A DNA stretch of 64,000 nt from Pseudomonas fragi (GTDB lineage: Bacteria > Pseudomonadota > Gammaproteobacteria > Pseudomonadales > Pseudomonadaceae), in assembly GCF_002269505.1 (NCBI RefSeq), contig NZ_NQKQ01000001.1, positions 248,001-312,000 of the forward strand, given 5' to 3'. A program made the translations under genes and the position numbers. The stretch's first letter is position 1. Each line of letters starts with the position of its first letter. Shown piece after piece: positions 36,431 through 44,738 of the stretch. A model generated the notes under the pieces. It was not told the origin of the DNA. It saw nothing but the letters and a program-made list of their open reading frames with translations, and searched no databases.

Positions 36431-38097
36431 ATTGGATAAAACTTGAGCAGCTGTTGCTCAAGGGGTACGCAGATCGCCGGGTCACCGTTGACCCCGAACT
36501 GAACCACGACACCCTGCGCGAACAGGCCCTGCGTTTGGCGGGCGGCCTGCAACAGCGCGGCGTGCAGCGCATTGCCGTACACCTTGAAGACGCTGCCGAA
36601 CTGGCCGTGGCCCTGCTTGGAGCCTGGCGGGCCGGGGTCAGTGTGCTGTTGCCCGCCGACCTGCAAGCGCAAACCCGTCTGCGCTGGGACAGTCAGGTTG
36701 ACCTGTGGATAACTCAAAACGATGAGTTGCGGGGCATTTTCGCCGCCCCGCTGCCTGCCGCTCAGCTGGATCTGGACCAGTGTCAACTGAGCCTGTGCAC
36801 CTCGGGTTCCAGCGGCGAGCCCAAACGCATCGATAAAAGCCTGCGCCAGATGGCCAACGAAGTTCAGGCACTGGAGCAACTGTGGGGCGCTGATCTGGGT
36901 GATGCGTGCATTATCGCCAGTGTGGCGGCGCAGCACATCTATGGGCTGTTGTTCCGTGTGCTGTGGCCACTGTGCGCAGGTCGCAGCTTTGTACGTACAC
37001 AACTGGCCTTCCCTGAAGACATGCAACGGGCCAGCCGCGAACACGCTGCTTTTGCCTGGATCGCCAGCCCGGCCTTGCTCAAGCGCATGGCCGACAACCT
37101 CGACTGGCCAGCGCTAAGCCCGGTCCGCCGAGTGTTTTCCTCAGGTGGAGCCCTGCCGCAAGAGGCGGCGCAAGCCCTGTACGAACGCTTGGGCCAGTGG
37201 CCGACCGAGATCCTCGGCAGCTCGGAAACCGGCGGCATCGCCTGGCGCCAGGGGCAGAACCTGTGGCAGCCCTTTGCCGATGTGCAATTGAGCCAGAGTG
37301 AAGACGGCGCCTTGATCATCGCCTCTGCCTACTTGCCCACGGGTCATGTCGAACACACGGCTGATGCGGCCCGCATTGGAGCAGACGGTCGTTTTGAGCT
37401 GCTCGGGCGACTGGATCGCATTGTCAAACTGGAAGAAAAGCGCATCTCGCTGCCCATGCTGGAACAGGCCCTGGTCAAGCATGACTGGGTCGCGGAAGCC
37501 CGTCTGGGCGTAGTCAGCGAAGGCCGCGCATCGCTGGGCGCCTTGCTGGTGCTCACTGACAGCGGGATGTATGCCCTGCGCGAACAGGGCCGTCGCGCCC
37601 TGACCCAAACCCTGCGCCAACACTTGAGCCAACACTGCGAAGCACTGGCCTTGCCGCGTCGCTGGCGTTTACTGCGCCAACTGCCACTCAACAGCCAGGG
37701 CAAGCTGCCGCAGTCCCAGGTCGATGCATTACTGCTGGCCGCTCGGCCGAAAACCCCCGAAGTACTGAGCCAGAGCGAAAGTGACGGCCAATGGACGCTG
37801 AATCTGTCGATCCCGCCGGATCTGGCGTACTTCAGCGGTCACTTCCCCAAAACCCCGGTACTGCCGGGCGTGGTGCAAGTGGACTGGGCAATGGCACTGG
37901 GTCAGCAACTGCTCGACCTGCCGCCGCGTTTTGCTGGGATGGAAGTGCTCAAGTTCCAGCAACTGGTGCGCCCCGGCGACGCCATTGAACTGACCCTGCG
38001 TTTTGACCGAGAGCGTAGCAAGTTGCACTTCGCCTACCGCAACGCCACAGCGCCCTGCTCCAGTGGCCGCATCGTGCTGGAGGCCGCCCATGCATAA
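36427..38097 (+). CDS. Aryl/acyl-ACP synthetase fused to a 3-hydroxyacyl-ACP dehydratase
   Basis: 556 residues. Residues 1 to about 440 form an AMP-binding adenylate-forming enzyme with P-loop [11 protein letters not shown] (124-134), [14 protein letters not shown], and the late lysine motif NSQGKLPQ. Residues about 450-556 are a hotdog dehydratase with catalytic His 472 in [15 protein letters not shown]. In E. coli these are, as I recall, separate proteins (ApeH and ApeI). The first half would activate an aryl acid and load it onto an ACP; the second would dehydrate 3-hydroxyacyl-ACP intermediates. It starts at an ATGA overlap. Confidence 0.87.
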   Translation: MNWIKLEQLLLKGYADRRVTVDPELNHDTLREQALRLAGGLQQRGVQRIAVHLEDAAELAVALLGAWRAGVSVLLPADLQAQTRLRWDSQVDLWITQNDELRGIFAAPLPAAQLDLDQCQLSLCTSGSSGEPKRIDKSLRQMANEVQALEQLWGADLGDACIIASVAAQHIYGLLFRVLWPLCAGRSFVRTQLAFPEDMQRASREHAAFAWIASPALLKRMADNLDWPALSPVRRVFSSGGALPQEAAQALYERLGQWPTEILGSSETGGIAWRQGQNLWQPFADVQLSQSEDGALIIASAYLPTGHVEHTADAARIGADGRFELLGRLDRIVKLEEKRISLPMLEQALVKHDWVAEARLGVVSEGRASLGALLVLTDSGMYALREQGRRALTQTLRQHLSQHCEALALPRRWRLLRQLPLNSQGKLPQSQVDALLLAARPKTPEVLSQSESDGQWTLNLSIPPDLAYFSGHFPKTPVLPGVVQVDWAMALGQQLLDLPPRFAGMEVLKFQQLVRPGDAIELTLRFDRERSKLHFAYRNATAPCSSGRIVLEAAHA

Positions 38098-38824
38098 CCC
38101 CTGCGCCGTAATCCCGGTGTACAACCACGAAACCGCCGTGCCGGCCGTGGTCGACGCCCTGCTCGCCGCCGGTTTGCCCTGCGTGCTGGTCGACGATGCC
38201 AGCAGCCCCGCCTGCGCCGCCGTCCTCGGTGAGCTGGCCCGTGGCGAAAACGTCTTCCTGATCCGCCTTGCCGTCAATCAGGGCAAGGGCGGCGCGGTCA
38301 TGGCCGGCCTGCGTGAAGCCGCGCAACTGGGCTTCACCCATGCCCTGCAAGTGGATGCCGACGGCCAGCATGACCTGCGCGACGTCGCCACATTCATGCA
38401 GGTTTCCCGGCAAAATCCCGAAGCGCTGATCTGCGGTTATCCACAGTACGACGCCAGCGTGCCCAAGGGCCGCCTGTATGCGCGCTACCTGACCCATGTA
38501 TGGGTGTGGATCAACAGCCTGTCTCTGCAGATTCCCGACTCGATGTGCGGTTTTCGGGTCTACCCGCTGGCACCGACCCTGGCGCTGATCAATTCGGTAA
38601 AGCTGGGCAAACGCATGGATTTCGACCCCGAGATTCTGGTGCGCCTGGCGTGGCGCAACCAGCCCATGCGCTGGCTGCCGACCCAGGTCCACTACCCGCA
38701 GGACGGCCTGTCGCACTTTCGCCTGTTCCATGACAATGCGCTGATTTCATCGATGCACACCAAGCTGTTTTTCGGCATGTTGATACGCCTGCCGGGCTTT
38801 CTGTGGAGGCGCTGCAAAGCATGA
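38090..38824 (+). CDS. Family 2 glycosyltransferase
   Basis: 244 residues from ATG 38090 (GGAGG 6 bases upstream), overlapping the synthetase-dehydratase gene by 8 bases. It is a GT-A fold with CAVIPVYNHE at the N-terminus, a VDDASSP nucleotide-binding loop, and the metal-binding QVDADGQHD. The C-terminal region has no membrane helix. Glycosyltransferases of this type are constant members of APE clusters and probably add a sugar to the aryl head or lipid anchor; donor and acceptor are unknown. Confidence 0.88.
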   Translation: MHNPCAVIPVYNHETAVPAVVDALLAAGLPCVLVDDASSPACAAVLGELARGENVFLIRLAVNQGKGGAVMAGLREAAQLGFTHALQVDADGQHDLRDVATFMQVSRQNPEALICGYPQYDASVPKGRLYARYLTHVWVWINSLSLQIPDSMCGFRVYPLAPTLALINSVKLGKRMDFDPEILVRLAWRNQPMRWLPTQVHYPQDGLSHFRLFHDNALISSMHTKLFFGMLIRLPGFLWRRCKA

Positions 38825-39759
38825 GCGAACCTCAGCAGCATTGGGCCGACCACAAGGAGCGCGGCAGCTTCCGGCTGATGAAGCTCACCGCTCTGGGCGT
38901 CAAGTTACTCGGTCGACGCGTGCTCAGCCCGGTGCTGTACGCCATCGTGCTGTACTTCTTTTTGTTCGGTGCCCGCGCCCGGCGCAGCATCTGGCTGTAT
39001 CAGCAGCGGCTGGCCGAGTGGAGCGGCCGGGACGAACTGCGCCCCACCCGCTGGCGGGTGTTCGGGCAATTCATGGCGTTCGCCGATGCCCTGCTCGACA
39101 AACTCGACGTATGGAACGGCCGCCTCAAGATCGAAGACATCGAAATCGTCGACCCCGCCCAGTTGCGTAATCAACTGCGCGGCGAGCGCGGGCAAATGCT
39201 GGTAGGCGCTCACCTGGGCAACCTTGAGGTTTGCCGTGCGCTCGCCGAACTGGGCGAGCAAGTGACCATGAACGTGCTGGTGCACACCAGGCACGCCGAG
39301 CAATTCAACCGCCTGCTGGGCGAAGCCGGCGCCAGCCACTTGCGCCTGATTCAGGTCAGCGAGCTCAACCCGGCGGTCATGCTGCAACTCAACCAGCGCC
39401 TGGAGAACGGCGAATGGCTGGCGATTGCCGGTGACCGCGTGCCGCTGCATGGCGGACGCAATGTCGAGGTCGACTTCCTTGGCCATCCGGCGCTCTTTCC
39501 ACAAGGCCCGTGGCTATTGGCCGGGTTGCTCAAGTGCCCGGTCAACCTGATGTTTTGCCTCAAACATGAAGGGCGTTACCGGGTGATCCTCGAACCCTTC
39601 ACCGACGCCGTAATCTGGCGGCGCAGCGACCGCGAGCAGGTGATCGCCCATTGGGCCACGCGCTACGCCGAACGCCTGGGGCACTACTGCCTTGAAGCGC
39701 CGCAACAATGGTTCAATTTTTACCCATTCTGGAAGACCGATGACGACGCATCCGCATGA
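38821..39759 (+). CDS. LpxL/HtrB-like lipid acyltransferase
   Basis: 312 residues from ATG 38821 (ATGA overlap). It has one N-terminal membrane helix (about 30-52, LSPVLYAIVLYFFLF), then a lysophospholipid/lipid A acyltransferase domain with the HX4(D/E)-type motif GAHLGNLEV and a later AGDRVPLHGGRNVEVDFLG. It would join an acyl or polyenoyl chain to a lipid-linked acceptor at the cytoplasmic face of the inner membrane. Together with the PlsC-like enzyme it supports a lipid-anchored final product. It overlaps the lyase gene by 20 bases. Confidence 0.85.
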   Translation: MSEPQQHWADHKERGSFRLMKLTALGVKLLGRRVLSPVLYAIVLYFFLFGARARRSIWLYQQRLAEWSGRDELRPTRWRVFGQFMAFADALLDKLDVWNGRLKIEDIEIVDPAQLRNQLRGERGQMLVGAHLGNLEVCRALAELGEQVTMNVLVHTRHAEQFNRLLGEAGASHLRLIQVSELNPAVMLQLNQRLENGEWLAIAGDRVPLHGGRNVEVDFLGHPALFPQGPWLLAGLLKCPVNLMFCLKHEGRYRVILEPFTDAVIWRRSDREQVIAHWATRYAERLGHYCLEAPQQWFNFYPFWKTDDDASA

Positions 39760-41284
39760 GCCAGTAACCTTCGGCCAAACCCCGTTGCGCATTGAAGACG
39801 TGCTGGCCCTGGCCAATCGTCAGGCGCCAACCCGGCTGCAGGACGACCCCGACTATCGCGAGCGCATCGCCAAGGGCGCACGTTTTCTCGATTCGCTGCT
39901 GGACAAGGAAGGCGTGATCTACGGCGTAACCACCGGCTATGGCGACTCCTGCGTGGTGGCTGTGCCGCTGGAACACGTCGAAGCCTTGCCGCGCCACCTC
40001 TACACCTTCCACGGTTGCGGACTGGGCAAGTTGCTCGACGCCCAGGCCACCCGCGCTGTGCTGGCGGCACGCTTGCAGTCGCTGTGCCACGGCGTGTCGG
40101 GGGTGCGCATTGAGTTGCTGGAGCGGTTGCAGGCCTTTATTGCCCACGACATCCTGCCCCTGATCCCCGAAGAAGGCTCGGTGGGCGCCAGTGGCGACCT
40201 GACGCCACTGTCTTACGTGGCCGCCACCCTGTCGGGCGAGCGCGAAGTGCTGTTCAAGAGCGAGCGCCGCCTTGCCGCAGATGTGCACCGGGAACTGGGC
40301 TGGGCACCGCTGGTACTGCGGCCCAAGGAAGCGCTGGCACTGATGAACGGCACCGCCGTAATGACCGGCCTGGCGTGCCTGGCCTATGCCCGCGCCGACT
40401 ACCTGCTCAAACTGGCCACGCGCATCACCGCCCTCAACGTGGTGGCGCTGCAAGGCAACCCCGAGCACTTTGACGAGCGCCTGTTCGCCGCCAAGCCGCA
40501 CCCGGGGCAAATGCAGATTGCGGCGTGGATCCGCCAGGACCTCGCCATCGACGCCCCGACCGCGCCGCTGCACCGTCTGCAAGACCGTTACTCGCTGCGT
40601 TGTGCGCCCCATGTGCTGGGCGTGCTGGCAGACAGCCTGAACTGGCTGCGCGGCTTTATCGAGATCGAACTCAATAGCGCCAACGACAACCCGATCATCG
40701 ACGCTGAAGAGGAGCGTGTGCTGCACGGCGGGCACTTCTATGGTGGTCATATCGCCTTTGCGATGGACAGCCTCAAGACCCTGGTCGCCAACGTTGCCGA
40801 CCTGCTGGACCGCCAGCTCGCCCTGTTGGTGGACGTGCGCTACAACCACGGCCTGCCGAGCAACCTGTCGGGTGCCAGTGCAGAACGGGCCATACTCAAC
40901 CACGGCTTTAAGGCGGTGCAAATCGGTACCAGCGCCTGGACCGCCGAAGCGTTGAAAAACACCATGCCGGCCAGCGTGTTCTCCCGCTCCACCGAGTGCC
41001 ACAACCAGGACAAAGTCAGCATGGGCACCATCGCTGCTCGCGATGCGATCCGTGTGCTGGAACTGACCGAGCAAGTCGCCGCAGCCACTTTGCTGGCTGC
41101 CAACCAGGGCGTATGGCTGCGCAGCCGTGCCGAAGACGCCCGCCCGCTGCCGCCGGCACTGGCGCACATGCATGCCGAACTGGCCAAGGACTTCCCCCCG
41201 GTGGTTGAAGACCGCGCCCTGGAAGCCGAACTGCGCTTGTGCTTGAGCCGTATTGCCCAACAACACTGGAGGCTGCATGCGTAG
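39740..41284 (+). CDS. Aromatic amino acid ammonia-lyase (MIO family; tyrosine or histidine)
   Basis: 514 residues. The MIO prosthetic group forms from Ala-Ser-Gly 150-152 in EEGSVGASGDLTPLSY. The catalytic Tyr 61 lies in GVIYGVTTGYG, and ELNSANDNPIID is conserved. The substrate-selectivity pair is Phe 90-His 91 (LYTFHGCG), where histidine lyases have Ser-His and tyrosine lyases carry His. In this setting a tyrosine ammonia-lyase making 4-coumarate as an aryl precursor is more sensible than histidine breakdown: no other hut gene is present. It starts inside the acyltransferase 3' end and is followed by a thioesterase. Confidence 0.85.
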   Translation: MTTHPHEPVTFGQTPLRIEDVLALANRQAPTRLQDDPDYRERIAKGARFLDSLLDKEGVIYGVTTGYGDSCVVAVPLEHVEALPRHLYTFHGCGLGKLLDAQATRAVLAARLQSLCHGVSGVRIELLERLQAFIAHDILPLIPEEGSVGASGDLTPLSYVAATLSGEREVLFKSERRLAADVHRELGWAPLVLRPKEALALMNGTAVMTGLACLAYARADYLLKLATRITALNVVALQGNPEHFDERLFAAKPHPGQMQIAAWIRQDLAIDAPTAPLHRLQDRYSLRCAPHVLGVLADSLNWLRGFIEIELNSANDNPIIDAEEERVLHGGHFYGGHIAFAMDSLKTLVANVADLLDRQLALLVDVRYNHGLPSNLSGASAERAILNHGFKAVQIGTSAWTAEALKNTMPASVFSRSTECHNQDKVSMGTIAARDAIRVLELTEQVAAATLLAANQGVWLRSRAEDARPLPPALAHMHAELAKDFPPVVEDRALEAELRLCLSRIAQQHWRLHA

Positions 41285-41702
41285 CAAAGGGGTTTTGCAC
41301 GTTGATACCGAAGTGTTGGTGCCGTTTTTCGACATCGACACGATGCAGGTGGTGTGGCACGGCCACTACGTCAAATACCTTGAAGTGGCCCGCTGCGCGC
41401 TGCTCGACCATATCGGCCACAACTACACCCACATGCTCGATGCCGGCTATGCGTGGCCGGTGATCGACATGCAGTTGCGCTATGTCCGCGGGGCCACGTT
41501 TGGCCAGCGGATCAACGTGCGCGCCAGCCTGGTGGAGTGGGAAAACCGCTTGAAGGTCAATTACCTGATTACCGACCTGGCTACCGGCGAACGGTTGACC
41601 CGGGCCGTGACCGTGCAAGTGGCCGTCGAGATTGCCAGCAAGGAGATGCAACTAGTCTCGCCCAGGTGCTTTACCGAGGCGGTGGCGAGGGTGCTGGCAT
41701 GA
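41277..41702 (+). CDS. 4-hydroxybenzoyl-CoA-type thioesterase
   Basis: 141 residues, hotdog fold. FFDIDTMQVVWHGHYVKYLE places Asp 21 at the position of the catalytic acid of 4HBT thioesterases. GGAGG lies 4 bases before the ATG, and the gene overlaps the lyase stop. It probably releases stalled or finished acyl chains from ACP or CoA. It ends ATGA into the LolA-like gene. Confidence 0.88.
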   Translation: MRSKGVLHVDTEVLVPFFDIDTMQVVWHGHYVKYLEVARCALLDHIGHNYTHMLDAGYAWPVIDMQLRYVRGATFGQRINVRASLVEWENRLKVNYLITDLATGERLTRAVTVQVAVEIASKEMQLVSPRCFTEAVARVLA

Positions 41703-42433
41703 CACTCTTTTTCAGATCAAAAGCCCCTCACCCTAGCCCTCTCCCGGAGGGAGAGGGGACTGACCGAGGCGATCTCAAGCACAACACCAATCAGCACCCT
41801 CTCCCTTTGGGAGAGGGTTGGGGTGAGGGCAAAGGCCGCACGCGCATTTGCATTCTGTTCGCTGCATTGTTTGCCTTTTCACCCCTGGCCCACGCCTTCG
41901 ACCTGCAACAACTCAGCGAGCAGTTGGCCAAACCCCAGGTAATCCACGGTGACTTCATCCAGGAAAAACACCTGCGTGCCCTGCCCAAGCCGCTGACCAG
42001 TACCGGTACCTTTGTGCTTGCCAAGAACCACGGCCTGCTCTGGCAACTCAAGACCCCGTTACAGCAGGACTACCGCATCAACGCCCAGGGCATCGCCCGC
42101 CGTGACGGCACCCGTTGGCAAATGCTCCCCGGCAAAAGCGCCGGTGCCGAGCAGAACCGTTTGTTTCTCGCCGTGCTGCAAGGCGACAGCAGTGGCCTGC
42201 AACGGGACTTCGATCTGCAACTGCAAGGCACACCCGATCACTGGACGTTGACGCTGACCCCACGCTCCCTGCTGCTCAAGCAAGTGTTCAACCAGATCAA
42301 TATTGAAGGCGGCGAGTTGGTGCAACGCATCGAGCTGCAAGAAGCCCAGGGCGACAGCACGCAGCTGTTGATGCAAAACAGCGTCAGCAATCAACCCTTG
42401 AACGAAGCGGAGCAGCACGATTTTGCGCAGTGA
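41699..42433 (+). CDS. LolA-like periplasmic carrier with repeat-derived N-terminal extension
   Basis: 244 residues from the ATG overlapping the thioesterase stop. Residues about 10-43 are encoded by the inverted repeat at 41725-41829 and read PHPSPLPEGEG...HPLPLGEGWGEGK. After this comes a normal signal peptide (about 45-66, RTRICILFAALFAFSPLAHA) and a LolA-type domain (HGDFIQEKHLRALPKPLTST onward). The original start region thus seems split from the signal peptide. A TTG at 41807 inside the repeat could start a shorter precursor with a conventional signal peptide. The product should carry a lipidic intermediate or lipoprotein across the periplasm. Confidence 0.82.
   Translation: MTLFFRSKAPHPSPLPEGEGTDRGDLKHNTNQHPLPLGEGWGEGKGRTRICILFAALFAFSPLAHAFDLQQLSEQLAKPQVIHGDFIQEKHLRALPKPLTSTGTFVLAKNHGLLWQLKTPLQQDYRINAQGIARRDGTRWQMLPGKSAGAEQNRLFLAVLQGDSSGLQRDFDLQLQGTPDHWTLTLTPRSLLLKQVFNQINIEGGELVQRIELQEAQGDSTQLLMQNSVSNQPLNEAEQHDFAQ
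41725..41829. repeat. 105-bp inverted repeat lying inside a coding region
   Basis: The left arm CCCTCACCCTAGCCCTCTCCC (21 bases) and the right arm 41809-41829 are complementary with two mismatches. Each arm ends in its own hairpin, CCCTCTCCC-GGA-GGGAGAGGG and CCCTCTCCC-TTT-GGGAGAGGG. It is the paired form of the solo repeat at 11608-11641. It is open in the frame of the LolA-like gene. Confidence 0.88.
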
Positions 42434-44738
42434 ACGCTGGTTGCCCCGTGGCTTTTTGATCTTGCTGCTGGTCATGCTGGCACTCGCCGGCTGGCAGTGG
42501 CGCCACGGCGCACCGCTGTCGGCCAACCTGATGGATCTGGTGCCCGGTGACTCGCCGGACGCACTGGAGCTAATCGCAGAACAGCGTATGCAAGAGCCGC
42601 TGAACCGCGAGATGCTGGTACTGGTCGGCAACGCCGATCGCCAGCAAGCGATTGCCATGGCCCAACAACTGGGCGAGCAATGGCAGGCCAGCGGCCTGTT
42701 CGAAAAGGTCCAGTGGACCCTGCAAGCCGATCTTCCAGCCCTGCGCGAGCAGTTGCTGCGCGGGCGCTTGGCGATGCTGTCGGCAGCTGACCGCGCACAG
42801 CTGATCGAGCACCCCGATGCCTTTATCCAGCAACGGGTTCAAGCGTTGTTCGACCCCTTCACCGGGTTCAGCCTGGTACCCAGCCAGGATGACTGGCTGG
42901 GCCTGACCGGGCGTATTCAGAACAGCCAGCCGCAACGCGGCGCGGTGCAACTGGACATCGGCAGCGGCGCGCTGATCGCCGAAGCTGACGGCAAAAACTG
43001 GGTATTGCTGCGCGCCCGGACCCAAGGCAATGCGTTCGATATGAAGCTGGCGCTGAAGGTCGCTAAGCTGCTCGAAAACAGCCGTGCGCAAGCGGCAACA
43101 CAGGATGTGCAATTGCTCGCCGCCAGCGGCCTGCTCTACGCCGCCAGCGGCCAGCAACAGGCCACGCGGGAAATCACCTGGGTCGGTGGCGGCGCCACTG
43201 TGGGTATTCTGTTGCTGTTGTTGCTGGCCTTTCGCCGCTGGCGCGTACTGCTGGCGTTCGTGCCCGTGCTGGTAGGCATGCTGTTTGGCGCCGTGGCCTG
43301 TGTCGCGTTCTTTGGCAGCATGCATGTGATGACGCTGGTACTGGGCTCCAGCCTGATCGGCGTGGCGGTGGATTACCCGCTGCATTACCTGTCCAAAAGC
43401 TGGAGCCTCAAACCCTGGCGCAGCTGGCCCGCCCTGCGCCTGACCTTGCCGGGGCTGAGCCTGAGCCTTGCCACCAGTTGCATCGGTTATCTGGCACTGG
43501 CCTTTACACCTTTTCCAGCGCTGACCCAAATCGCCATATTCTCTGCCGCTGGCCTGGTCGGCGCCTACTTGAGCGCGGTCTGCCTGCTGCCTGCCCTGCT
43601 CAAGGGCGTGGATCTGCGCCCAGCGCAATGGCCGCTGCGTGTCGCGCAAACCCTGCTGGCGGTGCGTGAGGCGCTGCTGAAGAAAATCCCGACTCCCGCA
43701 TTGCTGGCGCTGCTATTGGCGTTTTGTGCCGCCGGTGTGTGGCAACTGACCAGCAAAAATGACATTCGCCAATGGGTCAGCGCGCCTCCACAACTGCTGA
43801 CCGAAGCCCAGGCCATTGCCCGGATCACCGGCTATCAGCCCACCAGCCAGTTCTTCCTGGTACGCGCCGACAACGAACAGCAATTGCTGGAGCGGCAAAG
43901 CGCCCTCAGCGAGCGCCTGGAGCAGTTGATCGGGCTGGGCAAACTGCAGGGCTTTCTGGCCCTCGACCAGTTGGTCAGCCTGCCCGCTGAGCAAGAGCAA
44001 TTGCGCGCAGCCCTCAGCGCCTTGCCACAGCATTGGCAGCCGCTGCTGGCGCTCGGCGTGCCCGAAAGCGCCTTGCAAAACGAACTGGCGCAACTGCAGG
44101 CCTTGCCCGAGCAGTCCATCGATGCCGCCCTGAGCGGCCCGCTGGCCGAACCATGGCGCCCGTTGTGGCTGGGCAAAAACCCTGAAGGCGTAGCCGCAAT
44201 GGTCAGCCTGCAAGGTTTGAGCAACGCCAGCCTGCTGCGGGTACAAGCCCTGGACTTGCCCGGGGTGAAACTGGTGGATCGCCTGGGTGACTTGAACAAC
44301 CTGTTCGCCGCCACACAAATCAGCGCCGCCGAGTTGAAGCTGTTGTCCTGTGTTCTGATCGTGTTGCTGTTGATTGCACCGTTTGGTTTTGGCGGGGCGC
44401 TGCGCATTGTCGCGCTGCCGTTGCTCGCCGCCCTGTGCAGCCTCGCCAGTCTTGGCTGGCTGGGTCAGCCGCTGACCTTGTTCAGCCTGTTCGGTTTGTT
44501 GCTGGTGACCGCCATCAGCGTCGATTACGCAATCCTCATGCGCGAGCAAATCGGCGGTGCCGCCGTCAGCCTGCTCGGCACTTTGCTCGCAGCGCTGACC
44601 ACCTGGCTGTCGTTTGGCCTGTTGGCCGTGTCGGGCACGCCTGCGGTGAGCAACTTCGGCCTGTCGGTAAGCCTGGGGCTGGCGTTCAGCTTTATCCTGG
44701 CCCCGTGGGCGGGCAAGCAGGAGCACAAGGCATGCTGA
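42423..44738 (+). CDS. MMPL/RND-family lipid exporter
   Basis: 771 residues from a TTG start that overlaps the LolA-like gene by 11 bases. Two RND halves are visible, each with a large periplasmic loop and a membrane bundle. The proton-relay-like motifs GVAVDYPLHYLSKSW (first half) and TAISVDYAILMREQ (second half) are MMPL signatures. It has about 11-12 helices in all. Related exporters move hopanoids and mycolic lipids. Here it should pass the lipid-linked pigment from the inner membrane to the LolA-like carrier. Confidence 0.9.
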   Translation: MRSERWLPRGFLILLLVMLALAGWQWRHGAPLSANLMDLVPGDSPDALELIAEQRMQEPLNREMLVLVGNADRQQAIAMAQQLGEQWQASGLFEKVQWTLQADLPALREQLLRGRLAMLSAADRAQLIEHPDAFIQQRVQALFDPFTGFSLVPSQDDWLGLTGRIQNSQPQRGAVQLDIGSGALIAEADGKNWVLLRARTQGNAFDMKLALKVAKLLENSRAQAATQDVQLLAASGLLYAASGQQQATREITWVGGGATVGILLLLLLAFRRWRVLLAFVPVLVGMLFGAVACVAFFGSMHVMTLVLGSSLIGVAVDYPLHYLSKSWSLKPWRSWPALRLTLPGLSLSLATSCIGYLALAFTPFPALTQIAIFSAAGLVGAYLSAVCLLPALLKGVDLRPAQWPLRVAQTLLAVREALLKKIPTPALLALLLAFCAAGVWQLTSKNDIRQWVSAPPQLLTEAQAIARITGYQPTSQFFLVRADNEQQLLERQSALSERLEQLIGLGKLQGFLALDQLVSLPAEQEQLRAALSALPQHWQPLLALGVPESALQNELAQLQALPEQSIDAALSGPLAEPWRPLWLGKNPEGVAAMVSLQGLSNASLLRVQALDLPGVKLVDRLGDLNNLFAATQISAAELKLLSCVLIVLLLIAPFGFGGALRIVALPLLAALCSLASLGWLGQPLTLFSLFGLLLVTAISVDYAILMREQIGGAAVSLLGTLLAALTTWLSFGLLAVSGTPAVSNFGLSVSLGLAFSFILAPWAGKQEHKAC

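Noticed and set aside
39740-41284. Annotation as hutH of the histidine utilisation pathway
   Set aside because: No urocanase, HutI or HutG genes are nearby, the selectivity residues are Phe-His, and the gene is translationally coupled to pigment genes.
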